Shown: positions 35,061 through 44,034 of the stretch, in pieces | Position numbering within the stretch: position 1 is the stretch's first letter | How the letters are laid out: every line of letters begins with the position of its first letter | Assembly (NCBI RefSeq): GCF_900167185.1 | Contig: NZ_FUWM01000011.1 | Location: 1 to 64,000 of the forward strand | DNA length: 64,000 bases | Source: Selenihalanaerobacter shriftii | GTDB lineage: Bacteria; Bacillota; Halanaerobiia; Halobacteroidales; Acetohalobiaceae | Direction of reading: 5' to 3' | Translations under genes and position numbers: made by a program | Notes under the pieces: generated by a model | The model's input: the letters and a program-made list of their open reading frames with translations, nothing else | The model's database searches: none | What the model was told of the DNA's origin: nothing

Positions 35061-36374
35061 TCAAAACTCTAAGATGCCTAGTAACTTAATTAATTCATAC
35101 TTGCTCAACAGTAGTTCCTGCTCTTTTCTCTTCAGATCAAGCTGATCTTCTTTTACATCTAGTAATTCTGAATCATAATCTAATTGACTTAAATCTTTGC
35201 TTGCAAATTCTTCTTTAATATTTTCTAATTCTAAATTACTTCTTTCTAATCTAAGTCTTTCTTCCTTTACTTTCAGCTGATTAACTGTTATTTCTCCTAC
35301 TAACTGATCTATTTCTGTTTTCAACTCTTGTAGATGCTCATGTTCTTCCCGATCTAATTCTTCTAAATCTGTTGCTAATTCTTCCCGGGCCAACTTATCA
35401 TTACTTCGATTAAACAATTTATCAGTTATATTCAAAGCTACTTGCCATTTATCATTAGCAGAATTATAATCAGCAGCAATATCTACTGTCGGTTCTTCTT
35501 CATTCTCTTGCCATTCTTTTTCTTGTTTGATCTGCTCTCGCTCTAATTGGTGGATCCATAATTCTTTGCTATTTTCTGTAGCCAACTCTAATAACTCATC
35601 TCTATCCTCAAAACTAGGTAATTCAATTTCGATTTTGGCTATGGATTCTAAATCAAATTTTTTATTTGTTGCCACCTCTAACTCTTCTGCTTCAATCAAT
35701 CCTAATTCTTGTAGCAACTCTCTATAGCGTTTGTGGTAATCATTTTTAGTTTCTTCCCAATATCGCTGAGCCTTAGTTAAATCTATTTTAGCCTTAAGTA
35801 TATCTTGACGATCATTTACGCCTGCTTGATAATCTTCTTCTTTCTTTAACTGTCGTTGTGCTATCTCATATTTTTCTTCTTCAATCTCTTCTTCTATTTT
35901 TAATTCAATTAAGCGAAAATAATCTGCTAGCCAATCTACTACTTTCTTCTGTCGTAATTGCCATAGCTTAACCCTTGCTTTAGCTTGTCTAAGTCTAGTT
36001 TTTAGATAATACTTTTGATTTTTCCCTAATTCAAGCGGATAAATCTGTTGTTCTAAATTCATAGCAAAATTAATATTATCCATACTTAAACCATCTTCTA
36101 CTAGCTCCGCCTCTTTTAAATAAAGTTCTGGGTTGATAGTTAATCCCTTAGCAAAGGTCTTTTCTAACTCTAAAGAAGCCATCTTTTTACGGGAAGTAGT
36201 TCTAATATTATTGCTGACAAGTCTTCCCTCTAGACCAGCTTCCAACTCCCAGTCATCTCTTTGCTTAATCTCCTCCAATTTAAGCTGCAAACTATCTATT
36301 TTCTCTTTAGTTTTTAAAATCTGATGATTCCTTTTTAAACCTAGTTTAACAGCCTCTGTAAAAGTTAACTTCAT
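35061..36374 (-). CDS. TolC-like coiled-coil protein without signal peptide
   Basis: About 437 residues, very rich in Glu, Lys and Leu, mostly long helices in the TolC/OEP pattern: the first repeat opens LTFTEAVKLGLKRNHQI and a second half starts DRDELLELATENSKEL, the two-fold arrangement of outer-membrane efflux proteins. It starts directly with the domain; no hydrophobic signal precedes it, whichever of GTG 36383 or ATG 36374 is used (AAAGAG supports the ATG), and in-frame stops lie just upstream. Function unknown: either exported by other means or a cytosolic protein that has kept the fold. Confidence 0.65.
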   Translation of the reverse strand: MKLTFTEAVKLGLKRNHQILKTKEKIDSLQLKLEEIKQRDDWELEAGLEGRLVSNNIRTTSRKKMASLELEKTFAKGLTINPELYLKEAELVEDGLSMDNINFAMNLEQQIYPLELGKNQKYYLKTRLRQAKARVKLWQLRQKKVVDWLADYFRLIELKIEEEIEEEKYEIAQRQLKKEEDYQAGVNDRQDILKAKIDLTKAQRYWEETKNDYHKRYRELLQELGLIEAEELEVATNKKFDLESIAKIEIELPSFEDRDELLELATENSKELWIHQLEREQIKQEKEWQENEEEPTVDIAADYNSANDKWQVALNITDKLFNRSNDKLAREELATDLEELDREEHEHLQELKTEIDQLVGEITVNQLKVKEERLRLERSNLELENIKEEFASKDLSQLDYDSELLDVKEDQLDLKRKEQELLLSKYELIKLLGILEF

Positions 36375-36422
36375 TATTATCACTCTTTCTGATTACTCAA
36401 TTTTTCTAAAAGCAAAATTTCT

Positions 36423-36884
36423 TTAAGTAATTTTAATTCCTTCTTCAGTTATATTTATTATCTTTTCTTTATAGAGTCCACCAATAGCTTTTTTAAAACT
36501 CCCTTTACTTATTTGCAACTTTCTCTTTATCACTTTAGGAGAACTATTATCATTTATAGCTAAAAACCCTCCATTATTCTTTAACTTTTCCAGTATCTTT
36601 TGCTTAGCATCTTCTATTCTTCCATATCCTATTTTTCTTAGACTTACATCAATTTTGTTATCTTCTCTTATCTTTTTAATATATCCTTTAGTCTTATCTC
36701 CAATTTCTAAATCTTTGTAAATATCATTTTCATATACCAAACCATAATATTTACCATTAATTATTACTTTTACTCCTAGGTCAGTAAACTGATCAACTAC
36801 AATATTAACTTCATCTCCATCACTAAAACCTACATTTTCGGGAGCTAATTCTATATCCTCAGCTATTATTTCTCTTTTATTCAT
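36423..36884 (-). CDS. CvfB-like S1/winged-helix protein, short form
   Basis: 153 residues. An S1-type beta domain (GLVYENDIYKDLEIGDKTKG) is followed by the typical YitL/CvfB stretch KIDVSLRKIGYGRIEDAK, then GGFLAINDNSSP and a winged helix ISKGSFKKAIGGLYKE. CvfB proteins are usually about 280-300 residues with three S1 domains; this one has only the last part. RNA binding is expected. It lies 39 bases upstream of the TolC-like gene. Confidence 0.75.
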   Translation of the reverse strand: MNKREIIAEDIELAPENVGFSDGDEVNIVVDQFTDLGVKVIINGKYYGLVYENDIYKDLEIGDKTKGYIKKIREDNKIDVSLRKIGYGRIEDAKQKILEKLKNNGGFLAINDNSSPKVIKRKLQISKGSFKKAIGGLYKEKIINITEEGIKIT

Positions 36885-37093
36885 TCCTTTAACACCTCAT
36901 ATAATAAATTTATTGTATTTAACTACATAATTATTATAAACTTATTTAAGAACAATATCAATCTTATGATAGAATCAGTTGCATTATTTCTGCATTATCA
37001 ATATACTGCTGAACTATAAGATTTCCAATTAAGAAACGAATACGATCATCTTGATGATTTCACATTAACTCCTTATGATCCTAAATTTGACTT

Positions 37094-38179
37094 CTAACGT
37101 AATAAATCAAGTAAATTGTAATAATAATATTTTCTATTTCTCATCTTATTATCAGAGTATATAATCTGTTTTTCTTCTAAAATTGACAAATATCTTCTGC
37201 ATGTAGAGTCAGGAATTCCTGCTAATGAACTAATTGTTTTTACATTAAAAATAGGTCTTTGAAACATACTCTTAATCAGGTCGACTACATTAGTACTATT
37301 AATTAAACCCATTGTCTTCTCTAAATCTTTTTCATAAAGCTTATCAATTTCTTCAATAGTGTTAATATTTTTTAATGCTTGTTTATTTACACTTTCCAAG
37401 AAAAAATTTACCCACTCATCCCAATTTTCTTCCTTTCTTGTTCCATTAAGTAATCTATAATATTTATGTTTATCTTTTTCTAAAGTTTCACTTATAAATA
37501 AATTAGGAAAATCAATCAAACCAACATCATATAAATACAGTGGAATCAAAATACGCCCTATTCGACCATTCCCATCTAAAAATGGGTGAATAGTTTCAAA
37601 TTGAGCATGGATAATTGCAATTCTAACTAAAGGATGTAAATCATCATTAGGTTCATTTATGTATTTTTCTAAATTAGATATACAATCATCTACTAACTGT
37701 GGTTCTGGTGGTACAAAGGTTGCTGTTTTCATTGTACAACCTTCTGGACCTATAAAGTTTTGTATTGACCGATATTCACCTGGTGCTCTACTTTCACCTC
37801 TTACACCACCACTTAATAACATTTTATGAAGCTCTTTGAACATTCTTGTTGAAATAGGCAATCTAGATAAAGCCCGCTTGCCATACTGCAAGGCTTCATA
37901 GTAATTTAATACTTCTTGAGCATCATCATTTTTTTCTTTTTTATCAATATCAAATTCTAAAACTTCATCAAAAGTAATCTGTGTACCCTCTATCTTAGTT
38001 GATTGAACTGCCTCTTGTAAACTCAGTGGAGTAATAAGAAAATCTTCATTTATTTTTGATTTTTTCAACATTACCTCATATTTTCCAACATTCGTATTAG
38101 CAGAAATCAACTCATCATAAAATTCTAAAGGATTTATGTAATCATCTATTGGTAGTTCAACCGGCACAAATGATTTCAT
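37094..38179 (-). CDS. Fic family AMP-transferase-like protein
   Basis: 361 residues. The catalytic loop H198-PFLDGNGRIGR209 is complete, so NMP transfer from ATP to a target hydroxyl is expected. An N-terminal inhibitory helix STKIEGT (60-66) with E64 marks the self-inhibited class II. The C-terminus (about 285-361) is a winged-helix (NVKTISSLAGIPDSTCRRYL), the common Fic-HTH architecture. Monocistronic; no antitoxin-like gene is needed because of the built-in inhibitory helix. Part of the accessory region. Confidence 0.9.
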   Translation of the reverse strand: MKSFVPVELPIDDYINPLEFYDELISANTNVGKYEVMLKKSKINEDFLITPLSLQEAVQSTKIEGTQITFDEVLEFDIDKKEKNDDAQEVLNYYEALQYGKRALSRLPISTRMFKELHKMLLSGGVRGESRAPGEYRSIQNFIGPEGCTMKTATFVPPEPQLVDDCISNLEKYINEPNDDLHPLVRIAIIHAQFETIHPFLDGNGRIGRILIPLYLYDVGLIDFPNLFISETLEKDKHKYYRLLNGTRKEENWDEWVNFFLESVNKQALKNINTIEEIDKLYEKDLEKTMGLINSTNVVDLIKSMFQRPIFNVKTISSLAGIPDSTCRRYLSILEEKQIIYSDNKMRNRKYYYYNLLDLLR

Positions 38180-38297
38180 ATCAAAATCATCTCCTCACCA
38201 TTATTTTCAATTTATATATATTATTATAATACATACTATTATTATGGTCAATTATTTTCAAAAAATACATTATTGAAAATAAACTATAAGTTTTATT

Positions 38298-39938
38298 CTA
38301 TCCATAGTATTCTTTTCTACTCATATATTTCGTACCATCAATCTTTTGAATTACTATCCAGCCATCTGTTTTATTCTCTTCTTTCTTATCTCCCATGCTA
38401 TCTTGATTAGATATAGCTACTCCAGATTTTTGATTATTATTCTTCTTCTCAGCCATTCTTTTTTCTGCTTTTTGTTTAGTCTTCTCTTTTTTAGCCTGTT
38501 CTTTCTTCTTATCTTCTTCGGTTATAAAGCTTTTGAAGAACTCATGACTTTTCTTAGTATCTGGTGAATTAAATTGTTGAGGCTTAAAAGCTGCTATCAA
38601 TCGCTTCTTTAACTCTAAATTTGTTAAATCCTTATTATTATCTCGCTTATAACCAGCTTTCTTATATCCACCTAATTCTACTATTACTTTTTCTAATATT
38701 CCTTTACATCTATTTATGAACTCTTTTATTGACTTATATAATTCATCATCTTTACCTTTTGCTTTCTCTTCTTCCTTCTGCATATTTACTACTAACCTAT
38801 CCATTAAAGGAAATATTAGAACATCAGTATGCTCTTCAATTTTGGTTATACTGTTATATATTGGTCTTTCTGTATCTAATATTAGCCCGTATTCTTTATC
38901 ATACTTTTTTAAAAATTCTTCACTTACATTATCTAAAAATTTACCTTTTCCCTCTACTTCTGTTTTTATTTGTTCTACTGGATCTTGCCTTAAAATTCCT
39001 AATATTTTTTCTATCTTAACTTGTTTTTTATTTCCTAAATCATTATTAGAAGGACTAAATTCATTTTCGTATTTTTTAATTGTTTCTGTAACATTTTTAT
39101 TATTTCTTCCTTGATTACTATCTAAAAACTTCAATATTCCATCTTTAGTAGCTTGATTTAAGTTTTGTTGTTTCCTATTACACAACCCATATAAACCAAA
39201 TTTCAGAGAGTCTTTGTAGCGTCTATTAGCTAATCCATCATCACCTTCCGCTTTTTTATCTTCCTTACCATCTATATATTTCCAACCTGATTTATGAGAA
39301 TTATATCTAATCTCGTACCAAGCTTCTGTTTTATAATAGGCTTTATCCTTTTCACTAATTCCATTTTTAATATAATTTTTGAGTGCATTGCTTAATCCAG
39401 AACCTATTAAAGTGAGAGCATTATAAACACATGAATATGTAGCAATTTTTTCATCCATTGATAAAGATTTGATAATTTCTTTAGCTTTATCTTTAGTTAA
39501 TCCTGCTTTTAACCTAAGTCTATTTATTAAATAACCTTCATATTCAGCTTGTGTTATCTTAAATAATTCTTTTGCTTGAGTCGCTGTGATTGTTAGTTTA
39601 TTTAAAATAGTTGCATTATCTTCAACTATCTTTTTAGCTACATTTTTATTATCATTCTCTAATTCAATTATCACATTATCTAATATATTTTCTATTCTTT
39701 TTATATCAAGCTCAGTTGGTAAAGTTATACCTGCTTTATCTAATGGCCCTTTTATGGCAAAAAGATTTTCTCTAATACTCCATTTGTCATCATTTTCAAT
39801 CAATAAAGCAAAACCGACTCCAATAGTAGGAACCCCAGAACTACAAGTGTATATATTAGCTTTATACTTTCCCCCTTCTTCAACTTCCTTCATATAAGCA
39901 TATAAATCATCAGTATTTATTATTAATTTCTCATCCAT
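38298..39938 (-). CDS. GH24 (T4-type) lysozyme-domain protein, possible antibacterial effector
   Basis: 546 residues, no signal peptide. Residues about 10-260 align by eye with T4 lysozyme: EEGGKYKANIYTCSSGVPTI fits EGLRLKIYKDTEGYYTI (E21 catalytic, C32 at the Asp position, T38), then ITATQAKELF, CVYNALTLIGSGLSNAL, AYYKTEAWYEIRY and NRRYKDSLKFG. Glu-Asp/Cys-Thr is a known triad variant. The remaining half is unknown, charged, with a Lys/Glu-rich stretch (475-515). It starts 1 base after a lipoprotein gene. Muramidase activity is inferred, export route unknown. Confidence 0.65.
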   Translation of the reverse strand: MDEKLIINTDDLYAYMKEVEEGGKYKANIYTCSSGVPTIGVGFALLIENDDKWSIRENLFAIKGPLDKAGITLPTELDIKRIENILDNVIIELENDNKNVAKKIVEDNATILNKLTITATQAKELFKITQAEYEGYLINRLRLKAGLTKDKAKEIIKSLSMDEKIATYSCVYNALTLIGSGLSNALKNYIKNGISEKDKAYYKTEAWYEIRYNSHKSGWKYIDGKEDKKAEGDDGLANRRYKDSLKFGLYGLCNRKQQNLNQATKDGILKFLDSNQGRNNKNVTETIKKYENEFSPSNNDLGNKKQVKIEKILGILRQDPVEQIKTEVEGKGKFLDNVSEEFLKKYDKEYGLILDTERPIYNSITKIEEHTDVLIFPLMDRLVVNMQKEEEKAKGKDDELYKSIKEFINRCKGILEKVIVELGGYKKAGYKRDNNKDLTNLELKKRLIAAFKPQQFNSPDTKKSHEFFKSFITEEDKKKEQAKKEKTKQKAEKRMAEKKNNNQKSGVAISNQDSMGDKKEENKTDGWIVIQKIDGTKYMSRKEYYG

Positions 39939-39939
39939 T

Positions 39940-40701
39940 CTAATTTGCCTCCAACTCTATTGTAGATTTAAGAAATACTAAACTTTCTTTAGCTTTTTTG
40001 TTCCAACAATAAAATTTTATAATAGCCATTATATCCCAGTCCCAGACCTCATAAATATAGTATCTGTTCTTATATTTAATTATCCCTGTATAATTTTTTG
40101 TTCTTTTTTTATTCTTCCCTACGTATTCTGCTTCTATTACTTCCCCACCAATTCTATGTTTAGTTTTTTGATAACTATTTTTTATCTCTTTTTCATTTAA
40201 AACATCATAAACTGCTCTCTTAGATAATTCCTCTTCATTCCAGTATCCACTACTATAAAACACATCTTCTTTTCCATTCTCTTTATTATTATCAAAATCT
40301 ATTTGATAAACTTTAAAGTTGTAATGAGGAAATTTGATATTAAATATTATATATTCATCTTCAATTTTTTTAGTTCGCGCTAATATAAAATTGAATTTTA
40401 GATATTTATTTAAATACTTCTGAAGTTTTGGATCTTTAATATCATCTGTTTTATAGTCCGGTAGTACAAATTCTACATTTCCTTTTAGAAAATCTTCATA
40501 AAATTCTTTAGCAAATTTATCATTATCAGATAGATATCCTTCAAAATTATCTGTATAATCTCTTAATTTATATTCTAACCCTTGTAAGCTATCTAAAAAT
40601 TTCAATAACTCCTCTTCATTTGCTTCTGCTTTCTGCTCACAACCAATTAATACTAACATCATACTTATTATAATCCCTAAAATTAATATCTTTCTTTTCA
40701 T
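39940..40701 (-). CDS. Lipoprotein of unknown function, possible immunity partner
   Basis: 253 residues. N-terminal KRKILILGIIISMMLVLIGC is a lipoprotein signal with lipobox LIGC (C21). The mature part is charged, rich in aromatic residues, and I recognise no family. It is directly upstream of the lysozyme-domain gene with one base between stop and start, so the two are cotranscribed. A membrane-anchored extracytoplasmic protein next to a cell-wall hydrolase fits an immunity protein, but it could also be a cofactor or unrelated. Confidence 0.7.
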   Translation of the reverse strand: MKRKILILGIIISMMLVLIGCEQKAEANEEELLKFLDSLQGLEYKLRDYTDNFEGYLSDNDKFAKEFYEDFLKGNVEFVLPDYKTDDIKDPKLQKYLNKYLKFNFILARTKKIEDEYIIFNIKFPHYNFKVYQIDFDNNKENGKEDVFYSSGYWNEEELSKRAVYDVLNEKEIKNSYQKTKHRIGGEVIEAEYVGKNKKRTKNYTGIIKYKNRYYIYEVWDWDIMAIIKFYCWNKKAKESLVFLKSTIELEAN

Positions 40702-40944
40702 GTTTACTCTCCTCTCTCTTCTTACATCATTAATACTTACATAATAAGAATTGGTCTTTTATTAATAATACACTATTGATTTATTAATCCCCTGCCTAAC
40801 ATTTAAATATATAACCACTATTACAAAAATATGTTATTTAACAAGATTAACTCTATTAATTTTAAAAATAAATAAGATAGAACAAATTCAACACATATCT
40901 TCTGTTTGTCATTAATTTAAATTTAAGTATACTTTCCTTAATAA

Positions 40945-40985
40945 TAAAAAGACCAATTCAGCTTGATGATTAATAGTTGAATTGG
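40945..40985 (-). terminator. Terminator left from the thrC remnant
   Basis: On the minus strand CCAATTCA ... TGAATTGG (17-base loop) followed by TCTTTTTATT. It lies 17 bases after the stop of the threonine synthase remnant and still looks functional, so it may now serve the FMN reductase-like gene. Confidence 0.75.
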
Positions 40986-41001
40986 CTTTAATTATATTAT
41001 T

Positions 41002-41200
41002 TTACTTTTTTAGTCCAGAACCTGTTAAGGGAACAACTATCTTCATTTCTATTTCATCAACTAAATTCTTTTCAGCATATTTTTTAGCTCCGGCAAGAGT
41101 GGTGGCAGAAGTCGGTTCCGTAAGCCTTAATCTGTTTTATCTTCCCTAGCGAAGTTGTAGCTGGAAGATAGATACTGCATTCTGGGCATAAGAATTTCAT
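41002..41200 (-). pseudogene. thrC: Threonine synthase remnant
   Basis: Three separate blocks of threonine synthase are joined in a short minus-strand frame. MKFLCPECS at the start resembles the zinc-finger N-terminus, PATTSLGKIKQIKAYG an internal block, and LTEPTSATTLAGAKKYAEKN with VVPLTGSGLKK the C-terminus. Most of the enzyme, with the PLP-binding core, is gone. A frame change occurs between the blocks. The family match is by recognition only. Confidence 0.65.
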
Positions 41201-41234
41201 AGTAGTTTTTCTTCTCCTTTTTTTGTGCTTCAAT

Positions 41235-41876
41235 TTATTTAGCAAATCTTGCTCCCATTTCAAAAGCTTTTTTGCAATCCTTTGGAAATTCTTCTTCCCG
41301 ATGTTTTACTTTTTCTTCTACATCAAACATTGTAGTGACATATTTAGAATAATCTTCAAATTGATATGTATTAGTGACAAATAATGATTCTGATGCTCCA
41401 AAAATCCTCTTTAGTGATCTTTCTGTACTTTTGAAAGTTTCTTCATATCCTAGTTCTTCCATTTGCTGCTGTCTTACATTCATGGTATAAATAAAACCTG
41501 TAAGTATCTCTTTATCCAAAAGATTAGAATGTTCTTTGTCATATACTAAATACTGAAACATTAACCGTTCTAAGCATGATCTCATCTCTCCAGTAGCCCT
41601 TCCAAAATAGACAGGTGAAGCAAAAATAACAGCATCTGCTTCTTCAATTTTTTCTAAAACTAGTGCTAAATCATCTTGCAAAGCACACTTACCGTAACTA
41701 TTACCATTGATTTTTTTACAAGCAAAACAACTTATACAGCCTTTATAATCTAAGTCATAAAGATGTACAAGCTCTGTCTTAGCTCCTTGTGAGGATGCCC
41801 CTTCAAGTGCTTCAGTAAGAAGGGTTGCAGTATTCCATTCTTTTCTCGGACTCCCGTTAATTCCTATTACTTTCAT
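41235..41876 (-). CDS. NADPH-dependent FMN reductase / iron-sulfur flavoprotein-like
   Basis: 213 residues. Flavodoxin fold with GINGSPRKEWNTATLL for FMN phosphate binding, CISCFACKKINGN where iron-sulfur flavoproteins have their cluster cysteines (only part of the set is seen), then FASPVYFGRATGEMRSCLERL. Such proteins reduce flavins, quinones or other electron acceptors in anaerobes. Monocistronic by position; it lies upstream of the thrC remnant, whose terminator may end its transcript. Confidence 0.8.
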   Translation of the reverse strand: MKVIGINGSPRKEWNTATLLTEALEGASSQGAKTELVHLYDLDYKGCISCFACKKINGNSYGKCALQDDLALVLEKIEEADAVIFASPVYFGRATGEMRSCLERLMFQYLVYDKEHSNLLDKEILTGFIYTMNVRQQQMEELGYEETFKSTERSLKRIFGASESLFVTNTYQFEDYSKYVTTMFDVEEKVKHREEEFPKDCKKAFEMGARFAK

Positions 41877-42027
41877 ATGATATACCTCTCCTTTTTATAA
41901 GAATTATATTTTATTTTGCTAGATTGATTATTTTACATAGTATCACAATAGAATTATTTTGTACAGGGTTTTGACTTTCAATCTGATAGGAATTTCACCT
42001 ATTAGATATGTCCAGCTTTGCTGGACA

Positions 42028-42053
42028 TAGTCATGGTAGGAACGCTAGTTACC
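42028..42053. repeat. 26-bp direct repeat, copy 1
   Basis: TAGTCATGGTAGGAACGCTA plus GTTACC; identical to 43540-43565 and in the same orientation. A 9-bp hairpin ATGTCCAGC/GCTGGACAT (42008-42028) touches its left end. Confidence 0.9.
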
Positions 42054-42095
42054 AAACATTTGAGCTGATAAAAAGGCATTTGTAAAATTAAAACA

Positions 42096-42263
42096 GATCC
42101 TACGGTTTACCAGTCAGGCAGATTTAAAACCTCTAATAATAAAATCTCTAAACGTGGTTCTACCTACTTGCGTAAGTCTATATATCAAGCTACCACCGCC
42201 GCAATTAGAAAAGTAAAAAGCAAACCTAATAATCCAACTCTATATGTAACTAAATTTTTTTAA
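42096..42263 (+). pseudogene. IS110-family transposase, C-terminal remnant
   Basis: A plus-strand frame of 55 codons ending in TAA: DPTVYQSGRF, then SNNKISKRGSTYLRKSIYQA and NPTLYV. This is the C-terminal Transposase_20 part of IS110-type enzymes (KISKRGS-YLR). No start and no N-terminal DEDD domain precede it, and stops lie upstream. A relic only. Confidence 0.8.
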
Positions 42264-42351
42264 ATTAATTCTTGACATGTATTAGCTGGTTTATACGAAA
42301 TGGCTATTTCTTTAATTATTAAACTAAGTTTCCAATATATCTTCGCTAATA

Positions 42352-43482
42352 TTAAAATGGAACTTCAACATCATCATATTCAATTTTTACATTTTTTAAT
42401 CTCGAATTAATATTATTAAGAACTATTTCTCGTTTTGAAATAGATAATTTTTTAAAAAATTCATAAAAGTCTCTAATACATTCAACTTCTATATTGTTCC
42501 TAGTAGAATAAGTATATGCATTTTTAACAAAGCAAGAAATTAATTTGCTATTATCTTGTAAAAATTCTTCTAAAAGACATTCATTAATAATCTCTTCTAA
42601 AGATCTTATGATTTCTTTTGAATCTTGTACTAACTCAATCTCATCTCTCATTTTTATTATGTTATTAGTTAAACTATCAGCAAATCTTAAATATATATAT
42701 CTTTCATCATCTATAAAACTATATTTATCAAAAATATCTTTTGAAATCTCTTCAAGAACATTAGAAAAACTTTTAATTCTATATTCTGGATTTAAATTTA
42801 TCATCTCATTAATAATATGCTGATATCTAAAGTTATTTATATTGTTTTGCTTTAAAATTTTATTAAACGTTTTTCCTACAAAATAAACTTCAGTTTGATG
42901 GTTATATTCAGAATCATTAATTTCATCAGGAAATTCAGTAACAGGCCAATTAAGTATAATACTAGCTTTCTCTTTTGAACTCATATTAATTTTTTTACCA
43001 AATCCAAAATCTATTATTTTTAATACTCCATCATTTGTTACTAGAATATTTTTATTTCGTATATCTCTATGTAATATTGCATTTCTTTGAAGATAATCAA
43101 AACCTTCTATTAGCTGAATAAAAATATTTTCAAAAACATCATTATTTTCAAATGTAAGATATGCATCAATTGGTGTGCCATCTATATATTCCATGAAAAT
43201 ATACCCTGTTTTTTGTTCTGGATATAAATCATAATTATATATTCGAACAATATTTTCATGAAAAATAGGATGCATTATCTTTATCTCTTCAATAAATCTT
43301 TCAAAATACTCATCTTGCATACCTTCATCATATGGAGAGTATTTTTTACAAACGAAGTCAAAATTTGTAATTATATCTTCTACAAGAATTGTCTTACCTG
43401 TTCCACCTTGTCCGATATGTTTTTTAAATATATATTTTTTTGATTGATTAAATTCAATAATAGAATCCTTTTTAAGTTCCAT
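42352..43482 (-). CDS. Serine/threonine protein kinase-like protein
   Basis: 376 residues. Kinase domain at about 17-260: glycine loop IGQGGTGKT, lysine K46 (FVCKK), hinge FMEYIDGTP, catalytic loop H138-RD-IRNKN, DFG 158-160 and a Glu after a short activation segment (WPVTEFPDEI). The C-terminal 110 residues are helical and unfamiliar. No membrane segment or PASTA repeat, so it is not the housekeeping PrkC type. It stands alone, very AT-rich, between two exact direct repeats. Stand-alone kinases in such islands can serve phage defence; unproven here. Confidence 0.75.
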   Translation of the reverse strand: MELKKDSIIEFNQSKKYIFKKHIGQGGTGKTILVEDIITNFDFVCKKYSPYDEGMQDEYFERFIEEIKIMHPIFHENIVRIYNYDLYPEQKTGYIFMEYIDGTPIDAYLTFENNDVFENIFIQLIEGFDYLQRNAILHRDIRNKNILVTNDGVLKIIDFGFGKKINMSSKEKASIILNWPVTEFPDEINDSEYNHQTEVYFVGKTFNKILKQNNINNFRYQHIINEMINLNPEYRIKSFSNVLEEISKDIFDKYSFIDDERYIYLRFADSLTNNIIKMRDEIELVQDSKEIIRSLEEIINECLLEEFLQDNSKLISCFVKNAYTYSTRNNIEVECIRDFYEFFKKLSISKREIVLNNINSRLKNVKIEYDDVEVPF

Positions 43483-43539
43483 TTAATAATACCCCCTTCA
43501 AATAATAATATTCTTTGATACACTTTATTTGCCATTTCG

Positions 43540-43565
43540 TAGTCATGGTAGGAACGCTAGTTACC
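43540..43565. repeat. 26-bp direct repeat, copy 2
   Basis: Exact copy of 42028-42053, at the left edge of the less AT-rich block that follows. Confidence 0.9.
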
Positions 43566-43969
43566 CGCCCTTGCGCATCCGGCTAGTGTTTCCTTTATAG
43601 TTGCGTGTAACTGTTCCTTCCCCATGTAGCCAGCTTTCCTGACCTCAAAGTACTATGAGTCAATTCGACTTCCTACAGACTACGGGTCGTCCTCTTTTTC
43701 GATTGGATAGACCTTCCAGCAATTACTGGAACCTGTAGGACCTCCCAAGTTCCTGATATTTCTCTCTCTTCATACCAGGTTCTTTGACCCCGACAGACCC
43801 TCCGGAATCTCACCTTATCAACATTATCCTAAGTCTACTTTAGTAGACGGCTTCATTTTGCCAGAAATATCAAACTTACTTGGCGTACTAACGTTAATGG
43901 TGTTTACGACGCCTCATCAAAGCTCACCTGATTTCAATTTAGCATAATAATTTCAATTGTATAACCCGA
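43566..43969. other. Unexplained non-coding block, less AT-rich than its surroundings
   Basis: About 400 bases of clearly different base composition, with no long open frame on either strand. Its right end is cut by the IS21-type element, and its continuation is probably 46488-46579. Read on the minus strand it has several GGAGG-like and GAAAGG-like stretches and short translated pieces such as LIVL and WLHGEG that remind me of the leader region of group II intron reverse-transcriptase genes. That match is weak. It may be a structured-RNA part of a decayed mobile element. Confidence 0.35.
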
Positions 43970-44034
43970 TGTTAATGTCAAGTAAAAATTGACCCTTTTT
44001 TCAACTCAAAATTGACCCATCTTGAGTAAAAAAA

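Noticed and set aside
37020-37097. Plus-strand tail NEYDHLDDFTLTPYDPKFDF before a TAA
   Set aside because: Only about 25 codons after a stop, no start or ribosome site and no family I can name; it may be a relic, but there is not enough to call it.
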